Of a DNA stretch of 64,000 bases, positions 33,398 to 41,619 are shown one piece after another. The number at the start of each line of letters is the position of its first letter. The stretch's first letter is position 1. The position numbers and the translations under genes are program-made. The stretch spans positions 49,826 through 113,825 of the forward strand of contig JAFVHP010000024.1 in the NCBI GenBank assembly GCA_017474455.1. The letters are read 5' to 3'. A model generated the notes under the pieces. That model saw only the letters and a program-made list of their open reading frames with translations. It ran no database searches and was not told the DNA's origin. The stretch is from Lachnospiraceae bacterium. Lineage in GTDB: Bacteria; Bacillota; Clostridia; Lachnospirales; Lachnospiraceae.

Positions 33398-34060
33398 ATG
33401 AACAGTACGATCGATATCAGTATGGCTCTGGACTATGGCCGTGCCCGTACCAGGCTCGGACTATCCCTTATTCCCGCTCGCGGACACGAAGAAATGCTTG
33501 CCAAAGTGCCCTATACTGCCATGGAGGACCTGGCCCTTATCTACAAAGTGGAAATGGGACCGGTGGATTCCATCATCATCAGCAACGATATGCTGGACGG
33601 ATACGGTATCAGTTTTGAAGAGCTGCGTGATGACGCCCTTTACGGCGTGCCGAAAAGGCACCCGTGCGTGATCAGGTCACTGGCGTCATGCCTTAAGGAT
33701 CTTGCGGATGATACCGCGGCAGGAGAAGGGGAGCCGGATCTTTTTTCCTGTCTTGATGAAGACTCCGTGGTACCGGTCCTGACGGCTTCAACGGCCGATA
33801 TGTTCATGGGAGCCTGTGTGATCGCCTATCCGGGCATGCTGGCTAAAGCATCGGATATGATGGGAGGAGATCTCTATATCCTGCCCTCCAGTGTCCATGA
33901 AGTACTGCTTGTCAAAGCCGAAGGACCCGACTGCCGATGGCTCCAGGAGATCGTATCCGAGGTGAACCGTACAATGGTCGACAGAAAAGACCGGCTCTCG
34001 GACAATGTGTATTATTATGACTCCAGGACAGGGGAGTTTATGACAGCCGCCGCGCTCTGA
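33398..34060 (+). CDS. DUF5688 family protein
   Basis: A 220-residue soluble protein of the DUF5688 type, by recall of the pattern ARTRLGLSLIPARGHEEMLAKVPYTAMEDLALIYKVEM split over the N-terminus, the ISNDMLDGYGISFEELRDDALYG block and the LYILPSSVHEVLLV strand. It has no signal peptide or membrane segment. Such proteins are abundant in Lachnospiraceae; function is unknown. RBS CAGGAGGC is six bases before the ATG. It stands alone between a terminator and the sdaA promoter. Confidence 0.75.
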   Translation: MNSTIDISMALDYGRARTRLGLSLIPARGHEEMLAKVPYTAMEDLALIYKVEMGPVDSIIISNDMLDGYGISFEELRDDALYGVPKRHPCVIRSLASCLKDLADDTAAGEGEPDLFSCLDEDSVVPVLTASTADMFMGACVIAYPGMLAKASDMMGGDLYILPSSVHEVLLVKAEGPDCRWLQEIVSEVNRTMVDRKDRLSDNVYYYDSRTGEFMTAAAL

Positions 34061-34137
34061 CATCCTGTTTCCGCCCTGCCCGTCTCTGATATAATGGACT
34101 AAGTATCAATCTTTATCCGGTATGAAAAGGATATGTC

Positions 34138-35370
34138 ATGAGAAGTATCAAGAGCGTATATAAGATCGGCCACGGCCCTTCGAGTTCACATACGGTCGGA
34201 CCCTACAGGGCGGCGAAAATATTCAGGGAACGCTGGCCCGATGCCGACAGTTACCAGGTGACGCTGTACGGTTCCCTGGCCTTCACAGGCGAGGGGCACG
34301 GTACTGAAAAGGCCGTCAGGTCGGGGCTCCCCGGGATCGAGGTCATATTCGACAGACAGACCAAAGACCTGCCGCACCCGAATACGATGCTGTTCAAGGC
34401 GTACAGGAACGGGCAGGAGATAGGCAGTGACCGGATCTTCAGTGTCGGCGGCGGTTCGATCCGGATCGAGAACGAACCTCCGCATGAAGAACGGGAAGTC
34501 TATCCCGAAAAGTATTTTTCTGATTTCCTTACTGTCTGCAGGGAAAGGAATATCAGCCTCACACAGCTGATCTACGAGGTGGAAGGCGATGAGCTGAAAG
34601 ACTACCTCGCCACGGTCTGGCACGCGATGGAAGATTCGGTGCGAAGGGGGCTGAAGGCGGAAGGTACGCTCCCCGGAGGCCTTAATCTGGCCAGAAAGGC
34701 GAAGCTCCTGTACGAGAAGCGCTGCTACAACGAGAACGGGGATGTGACGATGAACCGTGTCATCGCGGCGTATGCCTATGCCGTGAGCGAAGAGAACGCG
34801 GATGAGAATATCGTCGTGACCGCGCCTACCTGCGGCAGCTGCGGCGTACTTCCCGCGCTGATGTATTACATGCAGCACGACAGAGGATTCCCGGAGAACG
34901 AGATCCTGGATGCGCTGGCTGTCGCGGCACTGATCGGAAACGTGATCCGTACGAACGCAAGTATCTCCGGCGCGGAATGCGGCTGCCAGGCCGAGATCGG
35001 CAGCGCCTGTTCCATGGCTGCCGCGGCGCTGGCCTCGCTTTACGGGCTGAATATCGACCAGATCGAATATGCTGCCGAGATCGCCATGGAGCATAATCTC
35101 GGACTGACCTGCGACCCGGTGGGCGGCCTTGTGCAGATCCCCTGCATAGAGAGGAACGCGGTCGCCGCGATGCGCGCGATCAGTTCCGTGAACCTGTCCA
35201 GGTTCCTGTATGAAACGCGCAAGATCTCCTTTGACGATGTGGTCAAGACCATGTACCGCACCGGCAGGGATATGGACGAGAAGTACCGTGAGACCTCCCA
35301 CGGCGGCCTTGCAAGGATATATCAGAACAGGGACAGGGAGCCGGAAACGGCTGTGACCCATGAACCATAA
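34138..35370 (+). CDS. sdaA: iron-sulfur L-serine dehydratase, single-chain form
   Basis: An oxygen-sensitive [4Fe-4S] enzyme converting L-serine to pyruvate and ammonia. The 410-residue chain unites the beta domain (GPSSSHTVGPYRAA at residues about 14-27, the ACT-less beta fold, SVGGGSIR) with the alpha domain. Cluster Cys are in GAECGC, GSACSMAAA and LTCDPVGGLVQIPCIERN. RBS AAAAGGATATGTC precedes ATG. A TATAAT at 34090-34095 is the likely -10. Kynureninase starts 26 bases downstream, so both probably act in amino acid fermentation. Confidence 0.93.
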   Translation: MRSIKSVYKIGHGPSSSHTVGPYRAAKIFRERWPDADSYQVTLYGSLAFTGEGHGTEKAVRSGLPGIEVIFDRQTKDLPHPNTMLFKAYRNGQEIGSDRIFSVGGGSIRIENEPPHEEREVYPEKYFSDFLTVCRERNISLTQLIYEVEGDELKDYLATVWHAMEDSVRRGLKAEGTLPGGLNLARKAKLLYEKRCYNENGDVTMNRVIAAYAYAVSEENADENIVVTAPTCGSCGVLPALMYYMQHDRGFPENEILDALAVAALIGNVIRTNASISGAECGCQAEIGSACSMAAAALASLYGLNIDQIEYAAEIAMEHNLGLTCDPVGGLVQIPCIERNAVAAMRAISSVNLSRFLYETRKISFDDVVKTMYRTGRDMDEKYRETSHGGLARIYQNRDREPETAVTHEP

Positions 35371-35396
35371 AATATAGTATTGAAACGGAGGCAGTG

Positions 35397-36668
35397 ATGA
35401 ATAAGTATTTGCCGGGCAGGGACTTTGCGAAGAAAAAAGACGCGGAAGACCCGCTCCGTTCTTTTGCCGGACGATTTTACAAGCCGGCAGGCACGATCTA
35501 TATGGACGGCAACTCCCTCGGGCTGATGAGCAGGGACGCGGAAGAGACGCTGATGAACGCGGTCAGCGCCTGGAAGAACGATGCCATCGACATCTGGGGG
35601 AAAGACGGTTACCTTACCTATCACGACAGGCTCGGGGCACTCTGCGCGCCCCTCATCGGCGCGGATCCGGAGGAAGTGACGATCGGCGGCAGTACCACGG
35701 TCAACATCCATACTGCGATCGCCTCCTTCTATCATCCTGTGCCCGGAAGGAACAGGATCCTTGTGGACGACCTGAATTTCCCTACCGACAGATACGCCGT
35801 CTGCAGCGAGATCGCCATCCACGGCTATGATCCGGAGGAATGTCTGAAGACCGTGGCGAGCAGGGACGGCAGGTACATATACGAAGACGATATCATTGAA
35901 GCCATGACAGAGGATGTCTGCATGGTCCTTCTTCCCTCCGCCCTGTACCGCAGCGCCCAGCTGATCGATATGCAAAAGATCGCGGACGCGGCAAGACAAA
36001 GGGGCATCACCGTCGGCTTCGACCTCTGCCATTCCATCGGCGCGGTACCGCATGATTTTTCGAAGATACAGCCGGATTTCGCCGTCTGGTGCACGTACAA
36101 ATATCTGAATGCGGGCCCCGGGGCGGTAGCAGGCCTGTATATCAATAAAAAGCATTTCGGCAGGAGCGGAATGGCCGGATGGTGGGGCAATGACAAGGAG
36201 ACGCAGTTTGATCTAAGGCCTGACTTCGAACCGGCACAAAATGCCGGCGGCTGGCAGATCGGTACCGCGTCCATCCTGTCCATGGCGCCTCTGGAAGGCT
36301 CCCTGAAATTATATGCCGAAGCCGGTATCGACAGGCTCAGGGCAAAATCCCTGGACCTTACCGGCTACCTGATGGAACTGATCAATGAAAGGCTTTCCGG
36401 GTACGGCTTTTCCATCGGCAGTCCCCGCGAAGATGAACGAAGGACGGGCCATGTAGCTCTTGTGCATGAAGATGCCGTCAGGATCAATGCCGCCATGAAA
36501 GACTGCGGCATCCTCCCGGATTTCAGGTATCCGGATGTGATCAGGCTGGCGCCGGTGCCGCTGTACACTTCCTATACGGAAGTGTATGACATGGTCGAAA
36601 AGACAGTCCGTATCATGGAAGAAAAGCTTTACGAAAAATATGAGAACAAACGCGGAACAGTCGCGTGA
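35397..36668 (+). CDS. kynU: kynureninase
   Basis: A PLP enzyme cleaving L-kynurenine to anthranilate and L-alanine. The 423-residue protein shows MDGNSLGLM near the N-terminus, DDLNFPTDRY, FDLCHSIGAVP (cofactor Asp), the Schiff-base Lys in VWCTYKYLNAGPGA and the MAGWWGNDK and AGGWQIGT motifs typical of kynureninase. I start at ATG 35397 after GGAGG; a GTG three bases earlier is less likely. No tryptophan dioxygenase or formamidase is in the window, so the substrate would be kynurenine from diet or host, or a related aryl-ketone amino acid. It is followed by its own downstream nitroreductase gene. Confidence 0.9.
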   Translation: MNKYLPGRDFAKKKDAEDPLRSFAGRFYKPAGTIYMDGNSLGLMSRDAEETLMNAVSAWKNDAIDIWGKDGYLTYHDRLGALCAPLIGADPEEVTIGGSTTVNIHTAIASFYHPVPGRNRILVDDLNFPTDRYAVCSEIAIHGYDPEECLKTVASRDGRYIYEDDIIEAMTEDVCMVLLPSALYRSAQLIDMQKIADAARQRGITVGFDLCHSIGAVPHDFSKIQPDFAVWCTYKYLNAGPGAVAGLYINKKHFGRSGMAGWWGNDKETQFDLRPDFEPAQNAGGWQIGTASILSMAPLEGSLKLYAEAGIDRLRAKSLDLTGYLMELINERLSGYGFSIGSPREDERRTGHVALVHEDAVRINAAMKDCGILPDFRYPDVIRLAPVPLYTSYTEVYDMVEKTVRIMEEKLYEKYENKRGTVA

Positions 36669-36726
36669 CGCGTAAGGTATAATGCTTTATGGAACCGTTA
36701 ACCGGACAGGATGAAAAGGAGCAGCC

Positions 36727-37275
36727 ATGGAATTTACAGAATTGATCGTAAAACGCAGATCCTGCAGAAAATATGCCGATAAGCCGGTAGACCACGCGGT
36801 CATACTGGAAGCTTTGAAGCAGGCGCAGATGGCACCCTCGTGGAGGAATCATCAGTGTGCCAGGTGCTATGTCGTGGAAGCCGGAGATTTTCTGGACGGA
36901 TTCAGACAGAGGGCACTGCCGGGAGGCAATCCCAAAAACGCCGAGAACGCGGTCCTGATCATAACCACCTATGTCAGGGGCAAAGAAGGCTTCTGGGAGA
37001 ACGAAGCCGGGCAGTTCGAACCGGCCAACGAGCTGGGCGATAAATGGGGTGCCTATGACCTGGGCCTGCACGACGCCTATCTGATCCTCGCGCTGGAGAA
37101 CGCCGGCCTTTCCTCACTGATCATGGGGCTAAGGCACAGCGACGTGATCCGCAGGGAGCTGGAGATACCCGAAGAAGAGGACATCGTATCGGTCATAGCC
37201 GTCGGGCACAGGGATGCCGAGCCGGTACTCGGACCGAGGAAACCGCTGGAAGAGACGGTAAGGTTCATCAAATAA
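36727..37275 (+). CDS. nitroreductase family flavoprotein
   Basis: A 182-residue FMN-binding protein of the nitroreductase family. RRSCRKYADKPVD at the N-terminus is the usual FMN-phosphate-contact region, APSWRNHQCARCYVV the second, and ALENAGLSSLIMGLRHSDVIR the third. Length is typical of short-form members in anaerobes, which often use the quinone or enoate-type substrates; substrate is unknown. RBS AAAAGGAG lies before the ATG; TATAAT at 36678-36683 may be a separate -10. A strong terminator ends it. Confidence 0.88.
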   Translation: MEFTELIVKRRSCRKYADKPVDHAVILEALKQAQMAPSWRNHQCARCYVVEAGDFLDGFRQRALPGGNPKNAENAVLIITTYVRGKEGFWENEAGQFEPANELGDKWGAYDLGLHDAYLILALENAGLSSLIMGLRHSDVIRRELEIPEEEDIVSVIAVGHRDAEPVLGPRKPLEETVRFIK

Positions 37276-37285
37276 GTAAAGCCAA

Positions 37286-37309
37286 GAGCGGCGCATCAAG
37301 GCGCCGCTC
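37286..37309 (+). terminator. rho-independent terminator
   Basis: GAGCGGCGC (37286-37294) and GCGCCGCTC (37301-37309) form a perfect 9-base stem with an ATCAAG loop, followed by CTTTATT. It lies between convergent genes. Confidence 0.9.
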
Positions 37310-37349
37310 CTTTATTCACTGTGTCAGCCTGTAACGCCGCAGGGACCGT

Positions 37350-38759
37350 TCAGGGTTCTTCGGGATAGAATATGGGGCTGACCAGGTCCCAGATCATATC
37401 TCTCTGGGGAGACATATAGGTCCGGCTTCCGGTGACCATCATGACGCCGGTCAGCCTGTGCACGGCAGTGCCCAGTTCTTTTATCTCCTCCCCGGTGGCT
37501 GCGTCGTAGACGCCTGTGCGCATATAGGCATAATAGACCGTATGGCCGCCGCTTTCGTATGTATCCCCGTCCCAGGTGACACGGACCCGGATGATGTAGT
37601 CTGCTTCTTCAGGATCTTCCGGGATGTTCTTCGCCGGCAGGGCGGATTCCAGGAAAGGATCGTATCCGGTCAGCGTATCGCCGTCAGGCCAGATCTTTTC
37701 GACAACGAACAGATAGGTGGCGTCCGGATCGAGCTGCGTATCGGCGTATTCTGTCTCGGGCGCTTCATGGTTCTCGATCTGTTCGTCCAGGATGTTCGAG
37801 GATATATCAAAAAAGCTCGCGATGATATCCGCATCCTCCCCGCGGGATCCAAACAGGGGAAGGTAGTCTTCGGAGACTTTGGATGAAGCTTCAAGTCCTT
37901 TGTCCTTATTTGCATTCATATATCGGGAAATCGTATTGCCGCAGAGCTTCATGGGGATCCGGGGACTTCTGGCCATCTGCGGGAATAAAAGGTCCATGCA
38001 TTCCTGTGAACTGCTGGCCGTATCGCCGATCAGGCTGGCGCTGCCGGATGTATATCCCCATTCAATATAGGAAAGCCCTTCACCCGGTTCCTCCGCTTCA
38101 TCTTCTTCAGCAGGAGGGATAAAGAGTATATCCAGGTCTTCCGGAGTATAGGTCCGGACCGTGATCTCCTTTACATTCAGGTCGCCGGCGTCTTTTTCGA
38201 TAAAGGCGGCATCGAGTCCTCTGGAGGTCGACTGATCACTGATGATGAACGAGCTGCTGATCAAATCACCATATACGCTGGCGGCCATTATATGCTCTTT
38301 ATAAGGCAGCAGGATAAGGGTAAATGTCTCGGGCGCAGCCGATACCCGGCCTTCCGCGGCAAGGCCGCTGACGACTTCGTCATAGCGGGCGCCGAAATCG
38401 CCGAACTGCAGATTGATAAACGATGCCAGCGCAGGCGCGATATCCGCCAGCGTATCGGCACCCACCACATCGGCGGCGGCTTTCGCGTCTGCCGCCGGCA
38501 GCTCGGCAATGAAAGCATTGTAAGGAGAAGCAAAATCGATCTCCTTAAAGGTGTCGAGGATAGGGGCCAGGTCAGCGCTGATATCCATATCGGCTGCAGT
38601 CCCCATCATTTTCGCGGTCATGGCCATGCCCCAGCGGATCAGTTCCGCGTCGCGGACATACGTATCTGTTTCTTCGTCGGCCATGACAGGCAGGGAAGGG
38701 AAAAAGACAACGGAGAAGATCATTGAGAACGCAATGATCAGAGAAAGAAAACGCTTCAT
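37350..38759 (-). CDS. secreted protein of unknown function
   Basis: A 469-residue exported protein. MKRFLSLIIAFSMIFSVVFF with a cleavage-like VMADEE ending near residue 27 is a Sec signal peptide. The mature part is acidic, with Ala-rich helical sequence (residues about 45-140) and a C-terminal beta-rich region (YIIRVRVTWDGDTYESGGHTVYY area). Only two Cys appear in the mature part. I recognise no domain. It is not near an anchor gene and carries no LPXTG-like motif. The RBS AAAGGAGTACTC precedes ATG, and TATAAT on the minus strand (plus 38840-38845) is a likely -10. Confidence 0.8.
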   Translation of the reverse strand: MKRFLSLIIAFSMIFSVVFFPSLPVMADEETDTYVRDAELIRWGMAMTAKMMGTAADMDISADLAPILDTFKEIDFASPYNAFIAELPAADAKAAADVVGADTLADIAPALASFINLQFGDFGARYDEVVSGLAAEGRVSAAPETFTLILLPYKEHIMAASVYGDLISSSFIISDQSTSRGLDAAFIEKDAGDLNVKEITVRTYTPEDLDILFIPPAEEDEAEEPGEGLSYIEWGYTSGSASLIGDTASSSQECMDLLFPQMARSPRIPMKLCGNTISRYMNANKDKGLEASSKVSEDYLPLFGSRGEDADIIASFFDISSNILDEQIENHEAPETEYADTQLDPDATYLFVVEKIWPDGDTLTGYDPFLESALPAKNIPEDPEEADYIIRVRVTWDGDTYESGGHTVYYAYMRTGVYDAATGEEIKELGTAVHRLTGVMMVTGSRTYMSPQRDMIWDLVSPIFYPEEP

Positions 38760-38817
38760 GAGTACTCCTTTCCGGCTGAGTTTGGATGGTCAGCAGAATC
38801 ATATTGGATCAAAAAAG

Positions 38818-38836
38818 AGCAGATTTGGTTTCTGCT
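38818..38836. terminator. small hairpin in the divergent gap
   Basis: AGCAGA (38818-38823) pairs with TCTGCT (38831-38836), with A and T runs on the two sides. It lies at the expected transcription start of the minus-strand secreted protein, so it may be a chance structure or block antisense readthrough from the plus side. Confidence 0.35.
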
Positions 38837-38916
38837 TTTATTATATACCATCAGCACCCGGCGCGGATAAGGGAATGCCGCGGTGAAACCGAAGCTGAGG
38901 ATGTATAATCATTCAT

Positions 38917-39657
38917 ATGGCATACTACGCGAGACGAAAGAGAAAAAAGAAGAGATTCATAAAGAAGCTCCTGTTATTATGCGTAACGATCCTGGTCTTA
39001 TTTACCGCGTATAAGGGCAGGGAGTATTTCCTGCACTATAATGCCGCGAATGAAGCACCCGGAGATACGGAGCACTGGGACGGGCGGCCTGCCATACCGG
39101 TAGACGGCGGCATCCCGGGTTTTTCGAAGGAAGAAATTAGCACGGAGTGCTTCGTCAGGCTTTCCGGGCTGGATAGCCTCGGCCGGTGCGGTCCTGCGCT
39201 GGCCTGCATCGGTCCCGAATCCCTGGCAGAAGGAGAGCGCGGCGAGATCGGATCCGTGAGGCCGTCCGGATGGCAGCTCGAGAAATACAGCTTCATCGAT
39301 AACGGGGGATTTTTGTATAACCGCTGCCATCTGCTCGCGTGGAAGCTCACGGGGCTGAACGAGGAAGAGCGGAACCTGATCACCGGGACCAGGTACCTGA
39401 ATACGGAAGGAATGCTTCCCTACGAGAACGAAGTCATGAACTTCGTCTACAGGACCGGTAAGCATGTCATGTACAGGGTGACCCCTGTGTTCCGTGAAGA
39501 CGAGCTGGTCGCAAGAGGCGTAAAAATAGAGGCCATGTCCGCCGAAGACGGCGGAAGAGGCCTCTCGTTCAACGTATATTGTTTTAATGTGCAGCCGGGC
39601 GTGGATATCGATTACAGGACGGGCTTAAGCCGCATGAGCGTCCCGAAGGAAGAATGA
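38917..39657 (+). CDS. membrane-anchored DNA/RNA non-specific endonuclease
   Basis: A 246-residue nuclease of the NUC1/EndA family. The N-terminus is highly basic (RRKRKKKRFIKK) followed by one membrane helix (LLLLCVTILVLFTAY), so the catalytic domain faces outside. The active site has NRCHLLAW, the His-containing form (DRGH-like, with NRCH as in competence DNA-entry nucleases), with RNLITGTRYLN supplying the metal-binding Asn. Role: degradation of extracellular DNA for nutrients or DNA entry. The -10 TATAAT (38904-38909) ends seven bases before the ATG and no RBS is visible, so the message may be leaderless. Confidence 0.87.
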   Translation: MAYYARRKRKKKRFIKKLLLLCVTILVLFTAYKGREYFLHYNAANEAPGDTEHWDGRPAIPVDGGIPGFSKEEISTECFVRLSGLDSLGRCGPALACIGPESLAEGERGEIGSVRPSGWQLEKYSFIDNGGFLYNRCHLLAWKLTGLNEEERNLITGTRYLNTEGMLPYENEVMNFVYRTGKHVMYRVTPVFREDELVARGVKIEAMSAEDGGRGLSFNVYCFNVQPGVDIDYRTGLSRMSVPKEE

Positions 39658-39664
39658 CCGGCTG

Positions 39665-40864
39665 TTATTTCCTGTAGTATTCCACGATCTTTCTGACCGC
39701 GTGTATCGTGTCTTCGACATCCCGGTCGGTCATTTTGGGATAGAACGGGATGCTGAGTATGCCGCGGTAGATCTCCTCGCAGACGGGGCATTCCCCTTCC
39801 TTATGGCCGAGGCGTTTGTAATACGGCATCCAGTACACCGGCACATAGTGGATCTGACACTGCACGTTCTCCGCACTCATCGCGTCAAAGAATTCCCTGC
39901 GGGTACAGGCGAGCACATCAAAATCGAGACGGATCTCATACAGATGGCGGACGCTGTCGGTGTCCGGCAGTTCCTGCTGCAGGATGATGCCGGGCAGTTC
40001 GCCGAAAGCTTCATCGTAGCGGGCGGCGATCGCCTTGCGCCTTCCGGCGAACATGTCGATGCGTTTGAGCTGGCTGGAAAGGAGCGCGGACTGGAAGTCG
40101 GTGAGCCTGTAATTATAGCCCAGCATCTGCTGTTCATAATACCAGGGGCCTTCATGCGGGGCTTCCGTCATGAACTCTTCCTCATGTTCGATGCCGTGGG
40201 AGCGCAGGATCTGCAGCTTATGGTGATATTCCGCGTTGTTGGTAAGCACCGCGCCGCCTTCGCCTGCGGTGACCGTTTTGACCGGATGGAAGGAAAAACA
40301 GGTCATATCGGCAATACTGCCCACCATTTTGCCATGGTCGGAAGTGCCGATGGCATGGGCGGCATCCTCAATAAAGATAAGGCCGTGCCTGTCGCAGATA
40401 TCCCGGATGGCCGCGTGGTCGATGGAGCAGCCGGCATAGTCGACCGCGACGACGGCTTTGGTCTTATTGGTGATCCTGGCTTCGATGGAGGCGGGATCGA
40501 TGTTGTAAGTCTCCCGGTCGATATCGGCAAAAACGGGCACCGCGCCGCAGTAGAGGGCACAGTTCGCGCTGGCCATGAATGTCAGCGCCGTGGTGATGAC
40601 CTCATCGCCTTCCCCGATGCCGGCAGCCATGGCCGCGATGTGCAGCGCCGCCGTACCGTTCGCGCAGACAGTTGCATATGACGCGCCCGTATACGCGCAC
40701 AGTTCTGCTTCCAGCTGTGCTGCCCTGGGGCCGGTCGTCAGGTAATCGCTGGTCAGCACTTCGGACACGGCTTTTACATCGTCTTCATTTATCCACTGGC
40801 GTCCGTAATAGATCTTTTCGGATCTGACGGGCGTACCGCCGAATATAGCCAGCTGTTCTTTCAT
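39665..40864 (-). CDS. DegT/DnrJ/EryC1/StrS family sugar aminotransferase
   Basis: A 399-residue PLP aminotransferase that adds an amino group to nucleotide-linked keto-deoxy sugars. It has GTAALHIAAMAAGIGEGDEVI, the FIEDAAHAIG cofactor-Asp motif, FSFHPVKTVTAGEGG with the Schiff-base Lys, and LGYNYRLTDFQSAL. By family resemblance it is closest to PseC-like 4-aminotransferases, suggesting UDP-4-amino-4,6-dideoxy-GlcNAc-type products; the other pathway genes are not in the window. I use ATG 40864 (MKEQLAIFGG) after AAGGAG; the longer in-frame reading to 40936 lacks an RBS. TATACT on the minus strand (plus 40925-40930) is a likely -10. Confidence 0.9.
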   Translation of the reverse strand: MKEQLAIFGGTPVRSEKIYYGRQWINEDDVKAVSEVLTSDYLTTGPRAAQLEAELCAYTGASYATVCANGTAALHIAAMAAGIGEGDEVITTALTFMASANCALYCGAVPVFADIDRETYNIDPASIEARITNKTKAVVAVDYAGCSIDHAAIRDICDRHGLIFIEDAAHAIGTSDHGKMVGSIADMTCFSFHPVKTVTAGEGGAVLTNNAEYHHKLQILRSHGIEHEEEFMTEAPHEGPWYYEQQMLGYNYRLTDFQSALLSSQLKRIDMFAGRRKAIAARYDEAFGELPGIILQQELPDTDSVRHLYEIRLDFDVLACTRREFFDAMSAENVQCQIHYVPVYWMPYYKRLGHKEGECPVCEEIYRGILSIPFYPKMTDRDVEDTIHAVRKIVEYYRK

Positions 40865-40969
40865 ATGGTGAACGCTCCTTAATCTTTTGCATTTATTACT
40901 CATCCAAACAGTTTCCCGATCCATAGTATACCGCATTCGGACCGGTCTGGTATATCAGATGGCTTATTT

Positions 40970-41608
40970 TCACGTTAAAGCGGCATCGAACGGGGCAAGG
41001 TCCATCCCGGTCACAGCCATTTCCTTTAGTCCGTCGACCATATCCGGGGAAGAGGAGGGATCCAGCCAAAGGTCCAGTGCCTTTTCCGGCAGGATAAGCG
41101 GCATACGGTCGTGGATCGCGGAGAGTTTTTCGGTCGGCGGCCTTGTCAGAATGACAAAACAGGGCAGCGCGTTCTCAATCCGGTACAGGCCGCAGAGAAA
41201 GGTAAGGCTGCCGGCATCTTCCGGACGTATTAGATACTTGGTGCCGGTGAGTTTCCTGCCTTTCTCATCGGTCAGATGCTCCCATTCGATATAGGCGGAT
41301 GCCGGAATGATGCAGCGGTGCCGGCTCCATGCTTCTTTGAACATGGGTTTTTGCGGCGCCGTTTCCGACCGGGCATTGATCACGGGCCGGGAACCGTTCA
41401 GGGAAAATCCCCACAGCATCGGATAGACCGCCCTTTTGCCCGATCTGTCCGGCGCGATAACGGGAACGACATCCATGGGGCGGATCTCGCCTGATACGGC
41501 CAGGTCTTTCCCGAGCGTGTCACGGAATCTTGCCGAAAGAGGGGACGCCTTTGCCGCTTCGGTTATTTCGGGGAGTTCTTTTTCATTTATATAGAATCTG
41601 CCGCACAT
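40970..41608 (-). CDS. SOS response-associated peptidase (SRAP / YedK family)
   Basis: A 212-residue homologue of YedK/HMCES, which covalently captures abasic sites in single-stranded DNA through the N-terminal Cys2. The chain begins MCGRFYI, giving Cys2 after Met removal. Other conserved parts are INARSET, RCIIPASAYIEWE (catalytic Glu) and IHDRMP with the catalytic His. It lies 11 bases after the ABC exporter gene stop, on the same strand; no LexA box was identified. Length is normal. Confidence 0.92.
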   Translation of the reverse strand: MCGRFYINEKELPEITEAAKASPLSARFRDTLGKDLAVSGEIRPMDVVPVIAPDRSGKRAVYPMLWGFSLNGSRPVINARSETAPQKPMFKEAWSRHRCIIPASAYIEWEHLTDEKGRKLTGTKYLIRPEDAGSLTFLCGLYRIENALPCFVILTRPPTEKLSAIHDRMPLILPEKALDLWLDPSSSPDMVDGLKEMAVTGMDLAPFDAALT

Positions 41609-41619
41609 ACCAGCCCGCC

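Noticed and set aside
40865-40936. Longer start for the sugar aminotransferase
   Set aside because: It includes the -10 region TATACT and lacks an RBS; MKEQLAIFGG matches family starts.
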